Shown here: one piece after another, positions 1-8,396 of the stretch
Layout of the letters: every line of letters begins with the position of its first letter
Numbering within the stretch: position 1 is the first letter of the stretch
NCBI RefSeq assembly: GCF_004522235.1
Contig: NZ_SDLT01000010.1
Coordinates: forward strand, 1-64,000
Direction of reading: 5' to 3'
From: Amycolatopsis nivea
GTDB taxonomy: Bacteria > Actinomycetota > Actinomycetes > Mycobacteriales > Pseudonocardiaceae
DNA: 64,000 nt
Position numbers and translations under genes: made by a program
The notes under the pieces: generated by a model
Database searches by the model: none
What the model saw: the letters and a program-made list of their open reading frames with translations, nothing else
Told to the model about the DNA's origin: nothing

Positions 1-134
1 CGCTTGACAAACAAAACCCAGGGATGTCTTCACGGACCTCATCGAGAGAGGGGCAGCCCGGCGCGTCTCCTCGACTGGTGCTCCGCAGGGCCTTGGCCAG
101 CACAGCTACCGCCGACCCGCCGCGCACCACGCAG

Positions 135-475
135 TCGGGGAAACCTCAGTGGGGCCATGAGTCCCACCGCCCAACCGTCAGGCGCCGCGCTGCCGGAACC
201 CTCATTGGTGGGCTAGTCCCATCGCCGGGCCGCCGCACATCGCACTGCTGGGGAAACCTCAGTGGGGCCGTGAGTCTCAGGGCCTGGCAGCCGAACATCG
301 GACTGCCGGGAAACCTCATCGGTGTACAAGTTCTGCCACTCAACTGCCCATCGCCGCGCTGCCGGGGGAACCTCGTTGGGGCACTAGCTCCGCCACCCAG
401 CCACCGCTCACCGCGCTATCGGAAAGACCTCATTTGGGGCGCGAGCCCCACCATCCAACCGCCGCCGTTGCACCC
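135..475. repeat. Degenerate 57-bp tandem repeat, six units
   Basis: Six imperfect units follow one another with the core (G)GGAAACCTCA(g/t)(T/C)GGGG. The CTCA/CTCG landmark falls at 145, 201, 258, 315, 372 and 429, giving steps of 56, 57, 57, 57 and 57 bp. Each unit ends in a GC-rich tail (ATCG-CGCGCT-like). A weaker related CTCA stands at 38. Because 57 is a multiple of 3, units 2-6 stay in one plus-strand frame (GNL-x-GA peptides), but the 56-bp first step puts unit 1 in another frame, so I read this as a DNA repeat and not as a coding gene. The rest of 1-669 holds no convincing gene; only the hairpin at 529-585 stands out. Confidence 0.75.
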
Positions 476-528
476 AAAACATCGAGGCACCCAGCCCCTC
501 CCGCGCACCCCGATACGAAGCCTCCCTG

Positions 529-585
529 CGGTTCGGGGGTGCTTGTCAAGGCATCTTTCCCGCCTTGACAAGCACCCCCGAACCG
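529..585. terminator. Perfect 24-bp inverted repeat, 9-nt loop
   Basis: Left arm 529-552 and right arm 562-585 are exact reverse complements around the loop ATCTTTCCC. It lies about 85 bp beyond the stop of the minus-strand tetR gene ending at 670, so it may end that transcript. There is no U-tract. Its architecture matches the other long intergenic hairpins in this window. Confidence 0.7.
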
Positions 586-669
586 TCAGCACAATCAAGC
601 TTCGGGGTGCCCCACGCAACCACCGTGCGCAATGTCGCCGCCAGGCGACGAGCCGACCCCCCCAGAGGA

Positions 670-1266
670 TCAAACACCCCCAGCAGGCACAAGCAACGCA
701 TTAACCGCCGCAGTACGAATCGTAGAAGCCACACTCTCCACATCCAGCCCGCTATTAAACTGCGGCACCGAATTAATCATAGAAAAAACAGCATGCGTCA
801 ACACCCGATTCTGCGCATCCGACAAATCCGGCCGCAACCGCTCCACCAGCGCACTCCACTCCTCGGCGTAGAGCCGCATCATCCGCCGCATCCGATGCCG
901 TTCCTCCTCGGGCACGTTGTGCTCATTCTTCAAGAACACCAACGTAGAAGGCACATTCTGCAGACTCCGCGTAACGTGATAGTCGATCATCGCCTCAAGC
1001 GCCTTGCGCGGATCAGTAACCTCCGCCGCGGTCTCGCGCGCATTGGCCAGCAAATCCTTCAACGGATCCTCGAGCACCGCGATCAGCAACGCCTGCTTGC
1101 TGGGAAAATGCCGGTAAAGAGCAGGCCCAGTGACGCCAGCCCGCGCACCGATCATCTCGGTGGTGACCGCGTCGAAAGCCCGCTCGTGGAACAACTCGCC
1201 GGCGACCTTGATCAGCGTCTGCCTGCGCGAGGAACGCGGCGACGCGGCGCGAGATGAGCTCGTCAT
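670..1266 (-). CDS. TetR/AcrR family transcriptional regulator
   Basis: 198 aa, a normal TetR length. The N-terminal helix-turn-helix spans roughly residues 33-60, with the typical GVTGPALYRHFPSKQALL recognition-helix region; the rest is a helical ligand-binding domain too variable to name a ligand. The gene follows the creatininase-like gene by 9 bp on the same strand, so both probably share one transcript, divergent from the monooxygenase operon at 2152. Two matching GTTA-N8-TAAC palindromes in the divergent promoter region are its likely operators. Role inferred: local repressor of the catabolic operon and of its own transcript. Confidence 0.9.
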   Translation of the reverse strand: MTSSSRAASPRSSRRQTLIKVAGELFHERAFDAVTTEMIGARAGVTGPALYRHFPSKQALLIAVLEDPLKDLLANARETAAEVTDPRKALEAMIDYHVTRSLQNVPSTLVFLKNEHNVPEEERHRMRRMMRLYAEEWSALVERLRPDLSDAQNRVLTHAVFSMINSVPQFNSGLDVESVASTIRTAAVNALLVPAGGV

Positions 1267-1275
1267 GACCCGAGT

Positions 1276-2034
1276 CTAGGTGAGAGGCCGATAACGAGCC
1301 GCCGCGTACTCTGCCAGCAGGGCCGCGACCGCGCTGAGGCAGGCAAAGCCCAGGTCGGTAGACATCCCGCGCGGATCGCCGAGCACCCCGTTCGGAGCAA
1401 CCGCCTTGACGCCTCCGGTTAATACCCGAGCCAGCAGAGCATCGTCCATCGGCTCGGCAAGGCCAGGAGTGGCACGATCAGCGCGCACCGCCTCCGGCCG
1501 AAGCGCGAGCATGATCGAGCCTTCGGCGACATCGGCATGTCCGCCGACTTGGCTGGCTAGATCGGCGACGGCGGTGCGCCAGGCATCGAGCACCGCGGCC
1601 GAGTCGGCGAACGCGACCACATCCAGCTCAGCAGTCAGACGCGAGGAGAGCTTCGCCTCGATCTCGCTCAGCAGCGGATAGTTGCCGATGTGCGCGGAGA
1701 AGATCAACACCCGGCGAAACCCATGTACAGCAAGACTTTCGCAGCAGTCGAAACAGATGGCTTCCAGTGTTTCGGGCCGCACCGACAACGTCCCCGGGAA
1801 GCCGAGATGATGGGCGGAGCAGCCAAGGCGCACGGTCGGCAGGACGAGCGCATCGCCGAGCCGCTCCGCCACGAGCACGCCCAGCCGGTCGGCATGGTCG
1901 CTGTCGACTGAGAGCGGCAGGTGCGCGCCGTGCTGTTCGGTAGCTCCCAGCGGGAGGATCGCGGTCCGCATGCCGCTCGCCAGCGCGTCGGCGACTTCGG
2001 GCGAGGTCAGGTGCTCGATCCGTAGCTCGCTCAT
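1276..2034 (-). CDS. Creatininase-family metal-dependent amidohydrolase
   Basis: 252 aa from the ATG at 2034, which is preceded by the good site GGAGGAGCGC; an upstream in-frame TTG at 2046 lies inside that site and is less likely. Family landmarks are ATEQHG (E33, H35), an acidic metal-ligand stretch DSDH (D44-H47), HLGFPGT and AHIGN (H115), the counterpart of the GHGGN motif. The family hydrolyses cyclic or linear amides (creatinine, formamide intermediates) with two bound metals. The substrate here is unknown. Its place between tetR and the flavin monooxygenase operon suggests it hydrolyses an intermediate of the same pathway. Confidence 0.8.
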   Translation of the reverse strand: MSELRIEHLTSPEVADALASGMRTAILPLGATEQHGAHLPLSVDSDHADRLGVLVAERLGDALVLPTVRLGCSAHHLGFPGTLSVRPETLEAICFDCCESLAVHGFRRVLIFSAHIGNYPLLSEIEAKLSSRLTAELDVVAFADSAAVLDAWRTAVADLASQVGGHADVAEGSIMLALRPEAVRADRATPGLAEPMDDALLARVLTGGVKAVAPNGVLGDPRGMSTDLGFACLSAVAALLAEYAAARYRPLT

Positions 2035-2051
2035 GCGCTCCTCCAAGCAAA

Positions 2052-2067
2052 GTTAGTAGCAAGTAAC
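2052..2067. promoter_or_regulatory. Candidate TetR operator 1 (GTTA-N8-TAAC)
   Basis: GTTAGTAGCAAGTAAC lies 18 bp upstream of the creatininase ATG. It has the same GTTA-N8-TAAC frame as the palindrome at 2116-2131, with exactly 64 bp between centres, about six helical turns. Binding by the neighbouring TetR is inferred. Confidence 0.55.
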
Positions 2068-2100
2068 ACGTTTCCTCCCAGATGGAGCCTTGACCACGGG

Positions 2101-2133
2101 TTGACTGCGTCTTATGTTATCGGTCAATAACAT
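2101..2133 (+). promoter_or_regulatory. Operon promoter with TetR operator 2
   Basis: A -35-like TTGACT (2101-2106) is followed 17-18 bp later by an AT-rich TCAATA/CAATAA -10 candidate. The palindrome ATGTTAT-N6-ATAACAT (2114-2133), which contains GTTA-N8-TAAC, covers the -10 region, as expected for repression. The start codon at 2152 has the ribosome site GGAAGGGGCG. Confidence 0.6.
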
Positions 2134-2151
2134 CGGCTGGAAGGGGCGATC

Positions 2152-3324
2152 ATGGACTTCATCCTCATGTCGGAGGGGGACACCCCGGTCGGGCTCACCC
2201 ACGAACACCGCTACCGAGAACTGATCGAGGAAGTGCTGCTCGCCGAGCAGGTCGGCTTCGACGCGTTCGGGAGTTCCGAACAGCACGTCGCCATCGGCAC
2301 GGCGACCGTGTCCGCGCCGGAGGTGCTCTACCCGTACCTGATGGCGCTCACGAGCCGGATCCGCTTCATCCACCTCGTGACGCTGCTGCCGACGCGCATG
2401 AACCACGCGCTGCGCGTCGCGGAACGGATCGCGACCGAGGACATCCTCTCCAACGGCCGGATCGAACTCGGCACCGGCCGCGGCAACACGACGCTCGCGC
2501 TACGGGCGTTCGAGGTGGACCCGACGGAGAACAAATCCCAGTGGCGCGAAGGGATCGAGCTGATCCGCCGGGCGTTCCTCGACGATCCGTTCTCCTTCGT
2601 GGGCGAGCACTACAAGATCCCGCCGCGCAGCCTGGTGCCGAAGCCGTTGCAGACGCCGTATCCGCCGATCTCGGTCGCCGCGGGCAGCCCGAGTTCGGTC
2701 GAAACCGCCGCCGCGATGGGCATCGGCGCGATCATGGGCGGGTTCTACCTCGGCTACGACCTCGTGGAGAACATGCTGAAGCTCTACGACGAGACCCTCG
2801 CCGCCACCACCCACCCGTACCCGATCACGCCGCGCAAGATGGTGCTGGTCAGCGGCGGCATGCACTGCGCCGAAACGACCGCGCTGGCCCGCGAACAGGC
2901 CCGGCCGCTGTTCGAGATGTCCAAGCTTTCCACCGACGCGTACGGGCGGCTGGCGAAGCTCTCCCAGGACTACGCCTACATGGGCGCGATCAACGACGTC
3001 GATTTCAGCGACGAGGAGTACCTGTTCGAGCGCTCGCAGGGCTTCCTCGTCGGCGACCCGGAGCATTGCGCCGAGCACGTCCAGCGGTACGCGGACATGG
3101 GCGTGGAGTCGCTGGTGTTGCGAGTGGACAGTCTCCCGCACGACCAGTTGATGCGGTCGATCGAACTGTTCGGCAAGTACGTGATCCCGCGGTTCAAGCA
3201 TCCGCGCAACGTGGTGCGCCCTGCCGACGACGTGCTGGCCGGCATCCGCGCCGCGCGTCCGGCGCACGAGGAAGCGCTGCGCCGGTTCCAGTCCGAGAAC
3301 CAGACCGCGGAGGCAGTCCGATGA
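2152..3324 (+). CDS. LLM-class flavin-dependent monooxygenase
   Basis: 390 aa, a bacterial-luciferase-like TIM-barrel enzyme. N-terminal SSEQHV, the RIRFIHLVTLLP strand and GRIELGTGRGNT are typical of class C flavin-dependent oxygenases that use reduced FMN supplied by a separate reductase. That reductase is most likely the product of the gene at 4890. First gene of a tightly packed operon; its TGA overlaps the next ATG (ATGA at 3321). Enzymes of this class perform Baeyer-Villiger or hydroxylating oxidations. With a CoA ligase and two crotonases downstream, it may act on a cyclic or branched acid or ketone, but no substrate can be read from sequence. Confidence 0.88.
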   Translation: MDFILMSEGDTPVGLTHEHRYRELIEEVLLAEQVGFDAFGSSEQHVAIGTATVSAPEVLYPYLMALTSRIRFIHLVTLLPTRMNHALRVAERIATEDILSNGRIELGTGRGNTTLALRAFEVDPTENKSQWREGIELIRRAFLDDPFSFVGEHYKIPPRSLVPKPLQTPYPPISVAAGSPSSVETAAAMGIGAIMGGFYLGYDLVENMLKLYDETLAATTHPYPITPRKMVLVSGGMHCAETTALAREQARPLFEMSKLSTDAYGRLAKLSQDYAYMGAINDVDFSDEEYLFERSQGFLVGDPEHCAEHVQRYADMGVESLVLRVDSLPHDQLMRSIELFGKYVIPRFKHPRNVVRPADDVLAGIRAARPAHEEALRRFQSENQTAEAVR

Positions 3325-4133
3325 GCGGCCTTTACCAGCACGGCAGCGGAAACGTGCTCGTCGAGCGCCCGGCCGACGGCGTCCTGCTGATCACGATCAA
3401 CCGGCCCGAGCGGTACAACGCGCTGCTGATGCCGATGTTCGACGAGCTGAGCGAGATCTGGGCCGACGTGGAGCGCGACGACGAGACGCGGGTCGTCGTG
3501 GTGACCGGGGCGGGCAAGGCGTTTTGCACCGGAATGGACGTGCGCGAACCCGATCCGACGCCGGAAGCGGCGCTCGCGATGCTGGAATCCGAGCGCCGGC
3601 GGATTTCGACGGTGCTCCGGATCGAAAAGCCGATCATTTCCGCGATCAACGGACCGGCGGTCGGCTACGGCCTGTCGACGGCGTTGCTCGCGGACATCAG
3701 CATCGCCGCCGAAGACGCGGTGCTGATCGAGGGCCACACCAAGGTCGGCGTGACCGCGGGCGACCACGCCGCGTTGATCTGGCCGCTGCTGGTCGGGATG
3801 GCCAAGACGAAGTATTACGTGCTGACCTCGGAAAAGCTGACCGGAGCGGAAGCTGAACGGATCGGGCTCGTGAGCCTGGCCGTGCCTCGCGAACAAGTGC
3901 TCCCGCGTGCCTTGGAGGTCGCCTCTCAGCTCGCGCAGGGATCGCAGCAGGCGCTCCGGTTCACGAAACGCGCGCTCAACATGTGGCTCACGAATGCGTT
4001 GCCGCAGCACGAGTTGTCCGGCGCGCTGGAAATTCTCGACTTCGCCGGAGCTGATTACCGGGAAGCGCGCCAAGCATTCCGGGAAAAGCGTGCTCCGGTT
4101 TTCCCGTCCGCTTCCGGCGTACCGGCGACATGA
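3321..4133 (+). CDS. Crotonase-family protein lacking both catalytic glutamates
   Basis: 270 aa. The start at 3321 overlaps the upstream stop (ATGA); the open frame continues further upstream, but only inside the monooxygenase gene. The crotonase fold is clear: oxyanion strand VVVTGAGKAFCTGMDV and NGPAVGYGLS. Aligned with rat enoyl-CoA hydratase, E144 becomes S119 and E164 becomes H139, with the 20-residue spacing kept. It is therefore unlikely to be an ordinary hydratase. Such variants may act as isomerases, hydrolases, decarboxylases or C-C bond lyases on CoA thioesters. It contrasts with the following crotonase, which keeps both glutamates. Confidence 0.85.
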   Translation: MSGLYQHGSGNVLVERPADGVLLITINRPERYNALLMPMFDELSEIWADVERDDETRVVVVTGAGKAFCTGMDVREPDPTPEAALAMLESERRRISTVLRIEKPIISAINGPAVGYGLSTALLADISIAAEDAVLIEGHTKVGVTAGDHAALIWPLLVGMAKTKYYVLTSEKLTGAEAERIGLVSLAVPREQVLPRALEVASQLAQGSQQALRFTKRALNMWLTNALPQHELSGALEILDFAGADYREARQAFREKRAPVFPSASGVPAT

Positions 4134-4897
4134 CCACCGCTTCGCTCAGCGCCGTCCAGGTGTCCAGGGAAACGGACGGCGCGGTGGTCCTGACCCTGAG
4201 CCGTCCGCCCGCGAACGCGCTCAGCAACTCGCTGATCAGCCGGCTGACCACGACGCTGGAAGACCTCGCCCATGGCCCGGACGCTCCCGCCGTCGTCCTG
4301 ACCGGCGCGGGCGACCGGTTCTTCTGCGCGGGCGGCGACCTCAAGGAAGCGGTCGGTTACGACGCCGAGTCGATGGCCGAACGGATGACCGCGTTCCACG
4401 CGCTGCTCTGCGCACTGGAGAACTATCCCCGGCCGCTGGTGTGCGCGGTGAACGGCTGGTGCGTCGGCGGCGGGATCGAGATGGCGCTGTTCTCCGATTT
4501 CGTTTACGCGTCATCGCGAGCGCGGTTCGTCTTCCCCGAGGTCGACCACGGGATGTTGCCTGCGGTGAAAGGGATCGCCCGCGTCCGCGAGGTGCTGGGC
4601 GACCGTGGCGCCCGGCGGCTGTTGCTGGGCGGGGAATCCGTCGACGCGTCCGAGGCGAAAGCGCTGGGCATCGTTGACGAAGTGGTTGAGCCGGGGGAGT
4701 TGCTGGAGGCCGCGTCCGCACACACACGCGCGGCGGCGGCGAAACCGCCCGCGGTGTTCGCGGCCTTGAAACTGGCTCTCCTCCAGGAAACCGCCGGCTG
4801 GCCGGACGAGAAACAACTGCAGGTCACGGCCGCCGACGCGCGAACAGTTTTCACCGACCCTGCCGCACGAGCTGCCCGGGAGGCATGGAATGGCTGA
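4130..4897 (+). CDS. Enoyl-CoA hydratase/isomerase, catalytic glutamates intact
   Basis: 255 aa. Crotonase signature with VVLTGAGDRFFCAGGDLKE and NGWCVGGGIEMAL. E117 and E137 (in FPE) occupy the positions of rat hydratase E144 and E164, so hydration of a 2-enoyl-CoA is plausible. The ATG overlaps the stop of the previous crotonase (ATGA) and its own stop overlaps the flavin reductase start by 8 bp, so the genes are translationally coupled. It would act on the CoA ester made by the ligase at 5423. Confidence 0.87.
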   Translation: MTTASLSAVQVSRETDGAVVLTLSRPPANALSNSLISRLTTTLEDLAHGPDAPAVVLTGAGDRFFCAGGDLKEAVGYDAESMAERMTAFHALLCALENYPRPLVCAVNGWCVGGGIEMALFSDFVYASSRARFVFPEVDHGMLPAVKGIARVREVLGDRGARRLLLGGESVDASEAKALGIVDEVVEPGELLEAASAHTRAAAAKPPAVFAALKLALLQETAGWPDEKQLQVTAADARTVFTDPAARAAREAWNG

Positions 4898-5432
4898 CGT
4901 ATCGCACGATCTGGACCCGGCCGTCTTCCGTTCGGCGCTGTCCCGTTTCCCGTCCGGCGTCACGATCGTGACGACCCGCGGCGAGGACGGCACGCTGCAC
5001 GGATTCACCGCGAGTTCCTTCGCTTCGCTGTCGCTCGATCCGCCGCTGGTGCTCGTGTGCCTCGACCGGGGCGCGACGTGTTTCCCGGTTTTCATGGCGG
5101 CCGAGCGATTCGTCGTGAACGTGGTGACTCCCTCGCACGCCGAGCTGGCGACGCGGTTCGCCACGAAGGGCGAGAACAAGTTCGCGTACGGGAGCTTCGA
5201 GTTCGACGACCAGGGCCATCCGCTCCTTCCGGACGCGGCGGCGATCCTCCACTGTGAACTGGAGCAGGCGGTGCCCGGCGGGGATCACGTGATCCTCATC
5301 GGCCGGGTGCGCGAGGCGCGGGTCGGCGGCGGGCGGCCCGTGACGTGGTACCGGGGTGACTTCCTCCACCTCGGCGAGCGTGCCGCCGGAGCCGGGCTCG
5401 CGGCGGGAAGTGAGGGCTGGTCATGGAGCTGA
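4890..5432 (+). CDS. Flavin reductase (FMN-binding split-barrel, HpaC-like)
   Basis: 180 aa. It shows the N-terminal block FRSALSRFPSGVTIVTT, then GFTASSFASLSLDPPLVLVCLD and a C-terminal GDHVILIGRV, the standard blocks of short-chain flavin reductases that pass reduced FMN to a partner oxygenase. The partner is most probably the LLM monooxygenase that opens the operon. The start overlaps the preceding stop and the stop overlaps the next gene by 10 bp. Confidence 0.88.
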   Translation: MADVSHDLDPAVFRSALSRFPSGVTIVTTRGEDGTLHGFTASSFASLSLDPPLVLVCLDRGATCFPVFMAAERFVVNVVTPSHAELATRFATKGENKFAYGSFEFDDQGHPLLPDAAAILHCELEQAVPGGDHVILIGRVREARVGGGRPVTWYRGDFLHLGERAAGAGLAAGSEGWSWS

Positions 5433-7219
5433 CCGAGTTCGAACCGGAGCGGACGCTGCCGGGCCTGCTGCTGGACCGCGCCCGCCGCGAGCCGGACGCC
5501 GTCGCGCTGCGGTATTCGCGCGGCGGGGCGATGCGGGCGATCACCTGGCGGACCTACCTCGACCGGGTGCGCGAACTCGCGTTCGGCCTGGTCGCGCAGG
5601 GGGTCCGGCACGGCGACCGGATCGCGGTGATGAGCAGCGCGCGTCCGGAATGGGTGTTCGCCGCGCTGGCGGTGCAGAGCGTCGGCGGGGTCGTGATCGG
5701 GGTGTATCCGACCAACTCGCCTGCCGAGATCGAACAGGTGCTCGCGCACAGCGAGGCGGTCGCGTTCATCGGTGAGACGGAAACGGAACTCGCCAAGGTC
5801 GCGAAGATCGCCGGGAACACTCCGGACCTGCGGCTGGTCGCCGGAATCGAGGCGGCCCCACCGGACCTGCCCGCGGGGATCACCGGCGTGAGCTGGGACG
5901 ACCTGCGTGCGGCCGGGGAACCAGACGCGTTGACAGAGCTGATCGCCGCCACGACGCTCGACGACCCGGCCGTCCTCTTCTACACGTCCGGCTCCACCGG
6001 GGTGCCCAAGGGCGTCACCCATTCCCACCGCACGCTCCAGCACGCGATCCAGAGCGTCATCGGCCTCTACCCGGAGAGCCGGACCGCGCGGCACGACGTC
6101 GTCGGGTTCCTGCCGCTGGCGCACGTCGCGCCCGCGGTGCTGCTCGTTTTCACCCCGTTGCACACGCGGTTGGTCGTGACCTTCTGCCGGATCGAGGACT
6201 ACGGCGAGGTGCTGCGTGCGGTACGGCCGACGGTCGTGCTGTGGCCGCCTCGGTTTTACGAGAAGCTCGCCGCCGAGCTGATCGCCCTCGCTGAGTCCTG
6301 GATGGGAATCCGCCGCCTCGCGTACCGGGCCGCGATGCGGATCGGCCGCCGGATGGCCGAGCGGCGGTGGGCCGGCCGCCGTGCGCCGGTGGTGCTGAGG
6401 ATTGCTTACGCCGTCGCGGTTCGGGCAGTTTTCGTTCCGCTGCGGGCAAGTCTCGGCATGGACCGGCTGCGCGTCGCGTGGACGGCTTCGGCGGCCATGC
6501 CGGAAAGCGTCGTGGCGCTGTGGCAGATCTGGGGCCTCGACCTGCGCGAGAACTACGGGCTCACCGAGACCGGCGGGTGCCCGATCGGGCAGTTCGGGCA
6601 GCCGTTCCCGCGCCCGGGGCGGATCGGCCGGGAGTTCGCGGACCCTCGCTACCAGGTGAAAATCGCCGGCGACCGGGAGATGCTGATCCGCGCGCCGTTG
6701 TTGTTCAGCGGGTACTGGCGCAACCCCGGGGAAACCGAAGCGGTCTTCGAGGACGGCTGGTTCCGCACCGGCGACCTGATGGAGCGGACCGCCGACGGGG
6801 ACATCCGGCTGATCGGGCGGAAGAAGGATGTGATCATCACCCGGGGCGGCAAGACCGTCGACCCGCAGCCGATCGAGATCCGGCTGAAGGAGAGCGTGCT
6901 GATCGAGGAAGCGATCGTGGTCGGCGACGGGCGGAAGTACCTGACCGTCCTGATCGAACCGAGCGCGGCCGCGAGCGCGGAGCTGGACGGGCGCTTGCGG
7001 GCCGAGGTGGAGCGGGTCAACGCGGACCTCGCGCGGGCGGAGCAGCTGAAGGATTTCCGGGTGTTGCCGCGGCCGTTGGAAGCTGCGCGAGGCGAGCGGA
7101 CGGCGAACGGGAAGGTCAAGCGCGCGGCGGTGGTGGGTTCGTTCGCGGGGTTGATCGACGAGATGTACGGCGCGGACGACGACGCGGCGATCGCGGACCA
7201 CGTACGGAGGCCGCGGTAG
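5423..7219 (+). CDS. AMP-binding acyl-CoA synthetase (long-chain type)
   Basis: 598 aa, normal for FadD15/FACL-type ligases. The P-loop-like LFYTSGSTGVPKGV, the adenylation motif ENYGLTETGG and the hinge GWFRTGDL...RLIGRKKDVIITRGGK are all present, as is a C-terminal lysine in NGKVKRAA. It activates a carboxylic acid to its CoA ester with ATP. Last gene of the five-gene operon, closed by a strong hairpin at 7225-7251. A CoA ligase with two crotonases fits beta-oxidation-like removal of a side chain after flavin-dependent oxidation. Confidence 0.9.
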   Translation: MELTEFEPERTLPGLLLDRARREPDAVALRYSRGGAMRAITWRTYLDRVRELAFGLVAQGVRHGDRIAVMSSARPEWVFAALAVQSVGGVVIGVYPTNSPAEIEQVLAHSEAVAFIGETETELAKVAKIAGNTPDLRLVAGIEAAPPDLPAGITGVSWDDLRAAGEPDALTELIAATTLDDPAVLFYTSGSTGVPKGVTHSHRTLQHAIQSVIGLYPESRTARHDVVGFLPLAHVAPAVLLVFTPLHTRLVVTFCRIEDYGEVLRAVRPTVVLWPPRFYEKLAAELIALAESWMGIRRLAYRAAMRIGRRMAERRWAGRRAPVVLRIAYAVAVRAVFVPLRASLGMDRLRVAWTASAAMPESVVALWQIWGLDLRENYGLTETGGCPIGQFGQPFPRPGRIGREFADPRYQVKIAGDREMLIRAPLLFSGYWRNPGETEAVFEDGWFRTGDLMERTADGDIRLIGRKKDVIITRGGKTVDPQPIEIRLKESVLIEEAIVVGDGRKYLTVLIEPSAAASAELDGRLRAEVERVNADLARAEQLKDFRVLPRPLEAARGERTANGKVKRAAVVGSFAGLIDEMYGADDDAAIADHVRRPR

Positions 7220-7224
7220 GCGAG

Positions 7225-7251
7225 CCGCAGCGGGACGGGGTCCCGCTGCGG
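7225..7251. terminator. Bidirectional terminator hairpin, 12-bp stem
   Basis: Stem arms 7225-7236 and 7240-7251 are perfectly complementary around a GGG loop and are followed by TTCTGTTA. It lies between the plus-strand ligase stop and the stop of the minus-strand VOC gene, so it can end both transcripts. Confidence 0.85.
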
Positions 7252-7256
7252 TTCTG

Positions 7257-7616
7257 TTACTGGGGTCCGTAGACGACGATGGTGTTGCCCCACGGGTCGC
7301 GTGCTACGGCACGGACTTCGTGCGGGCCTTGTTCCGGTTGCCGGACAACGGTTCCACCACCGGCGACCAGCGCGGCCAGCGCGGCGGCGACGTCAGGCAC
7401 CTTGAACGACGCGGCCGGAACCCCGTCGGTGACGTCTTCTTCCGGACCGGCGAGGGCGAGGGTCGTTCCGCCCGCGTCGAGGGCTGCGTAGCGGTCTCCG
7501 TCGACGAATTTCGCGGACAGGCCGAAGGTCGTGGCGTAGAACCGCACGGCTGAGCTGACGTCGGCGACGGGATGCAGCACGTTCCCGATCTTGGCCGGTT
7601 CCGGGGATTCGTTCAC
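7257..7616 (-). CDS. VOC-superfamily (glyoxalase/bleomycin-resistance fold) protein
   Basis: 119 aa, one paired beta-alpha-beta-beta-beta unit. It opens with HPVADVSSAVRFYATTFGL and ends with VARDPWGNTIVVYGP, the usual family start and finish. Function within the superfamily (isomerase, dioxygenase, resistance or binding protein) cannot be told from sequence. It stands alone between a terminator and the divergent DUF2795 gene. Confidence 0.8.
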   Translation of the reverse strand: MNESPEPAKIGNVLHPVADVSSAVRFYATTFGLSAKFVDGDRYAALDAGGTTLALAGPEEDVTDGVPAASFKVPDVAAALAALVAGGGTVVRQPEQGPHEVRAVARDPWGNTIVVYGPQ

Positions 7617-7688
7617 CAGTCGAGCCTAACCCGCATGATCCCGGAGCGGGCGGGTATGCCGGAGGGAGAACCCGAGGAAGGGAGCGCC

Positions 7689-7880
7689 ATGTCTGACGTC
7701 CGGGAGTATTTAACGGAAGTCGAGTATCCGTGCGAGCGCGACGAGCTCCTCCGCCGGGCCGCCGCGAAGGGGGCGGGCGACGACGTCATCGGGCATCTCG
7801 GCAAGCTGCCCGAGCAGCGGTACGAGAACCTCGACGCGGTGCATCGGCTGCTCGGCGACGACATCGACCCGCACGGGTGA
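7689..7880 (+). CDS. DUF2795 small protein
   Basis: 63 aa from an ATG with the upstream site GAGGAAGGGA. VREYLTEVEYPCERDELLRRAAAKG and a final LPEQRYENLDAVHRLLG match the DUF2795 pattern of short acidic actinobacterial proteins. Function unknown. The stop is 7 bp from the convergent stop of the PPOX gene. Confidence 0.8.
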   Translation: MSDVREYLTEVEYPCERDELLRRAAAKGAGDDVIGHLGKLPEQRYENLDAVHRLLGDDIDPHG

Positions 7881-7887
7881 GGGCGCC

Positions 7888-8325
7888 TCAGTCCGCGACG
7901 CCTTTCTTCTGGTCGATGAACGTCTGCCGCTCCGGGGTGACCTGGAGGATGACGCGTTCGGACTTGATCGCGTCCGGCGGGTAGTCGCCGCCGGTGTACT
8001 TGCGGGCGAGCTGGTCCACCTGCGACCGCGCTCGCTCGCCGGTCTCGATGCCGGTCACGCGGCCGCGGACTTCCGCGTACCGGTACGGGTCCTGCTCGTC
8101 TCGGATGAGGACGGTGATCCGGTCGTCGCGCTCGACGTTGCGGTACTTCACCCGGTGGGTCTCGGTGTTGAGCACGATCCTGCCGTTCTCGACGTGCACC
8201 CAGATCATCTGCGTCTGCAGCCTGCCGCTTGGCAGCACCGTGGTGACCGCGGCGAAGTTCTTGCCGGTGGCGAGCTCTTCGGTTTCGGGCAGCAGTTTCG
8301 GGCCGTCGGCGGTGCTGGCGGGCAC
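7888..8325 (-). CDS. PPOX-class F420/flavin-dependent oxidoreductase
   Basis: 145 aa split-barrel protein. The N-terminal FAAVTTVLPSGRLQTQMIWVHVENGRIVLNTE and RVKYRNVERDDRITVLI blocks are those of actinobacterial F420H2-dependent or FMN-binding PPOX proteins. Likely cytosolic; the exact substrate (quinone, biliverdin or none) cannot be assigned. It lies downstream of the antiporter operon on the same strand, 71 bp after mrpD, and may be co-transcribed with it. Confidence 0.8.
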   Translation of the reverse strand: MPASTADGPKLLPETEELATGKNFAAVTTVLPSGRLQTQMIWVHVENGRIVLNTETHRVKYRNVERDDRITVLIRDEQDPYRYAEVRGRVTGIETGERARSQVDQLARKYTGGDYPPDAIKSERVILQVTPERQTFIDQKKGVAD

Positions 8326-8396
8326 GGCAACTCCTCACGGTCGACGTCACGGGCCGCCCTGCGGGTAGCCCGGCCGACCGGCGGGTAAACGCGACG

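Noticed and set aside
24..704. 226-codon plus-strand frame across the 57-bp repeats with GNL-x-GA peptides
   Set aside because: Unit 1 is out of frame, codon use is not gene-like, and the frame runs through a perfect hairpin and into the antisense of tetR.
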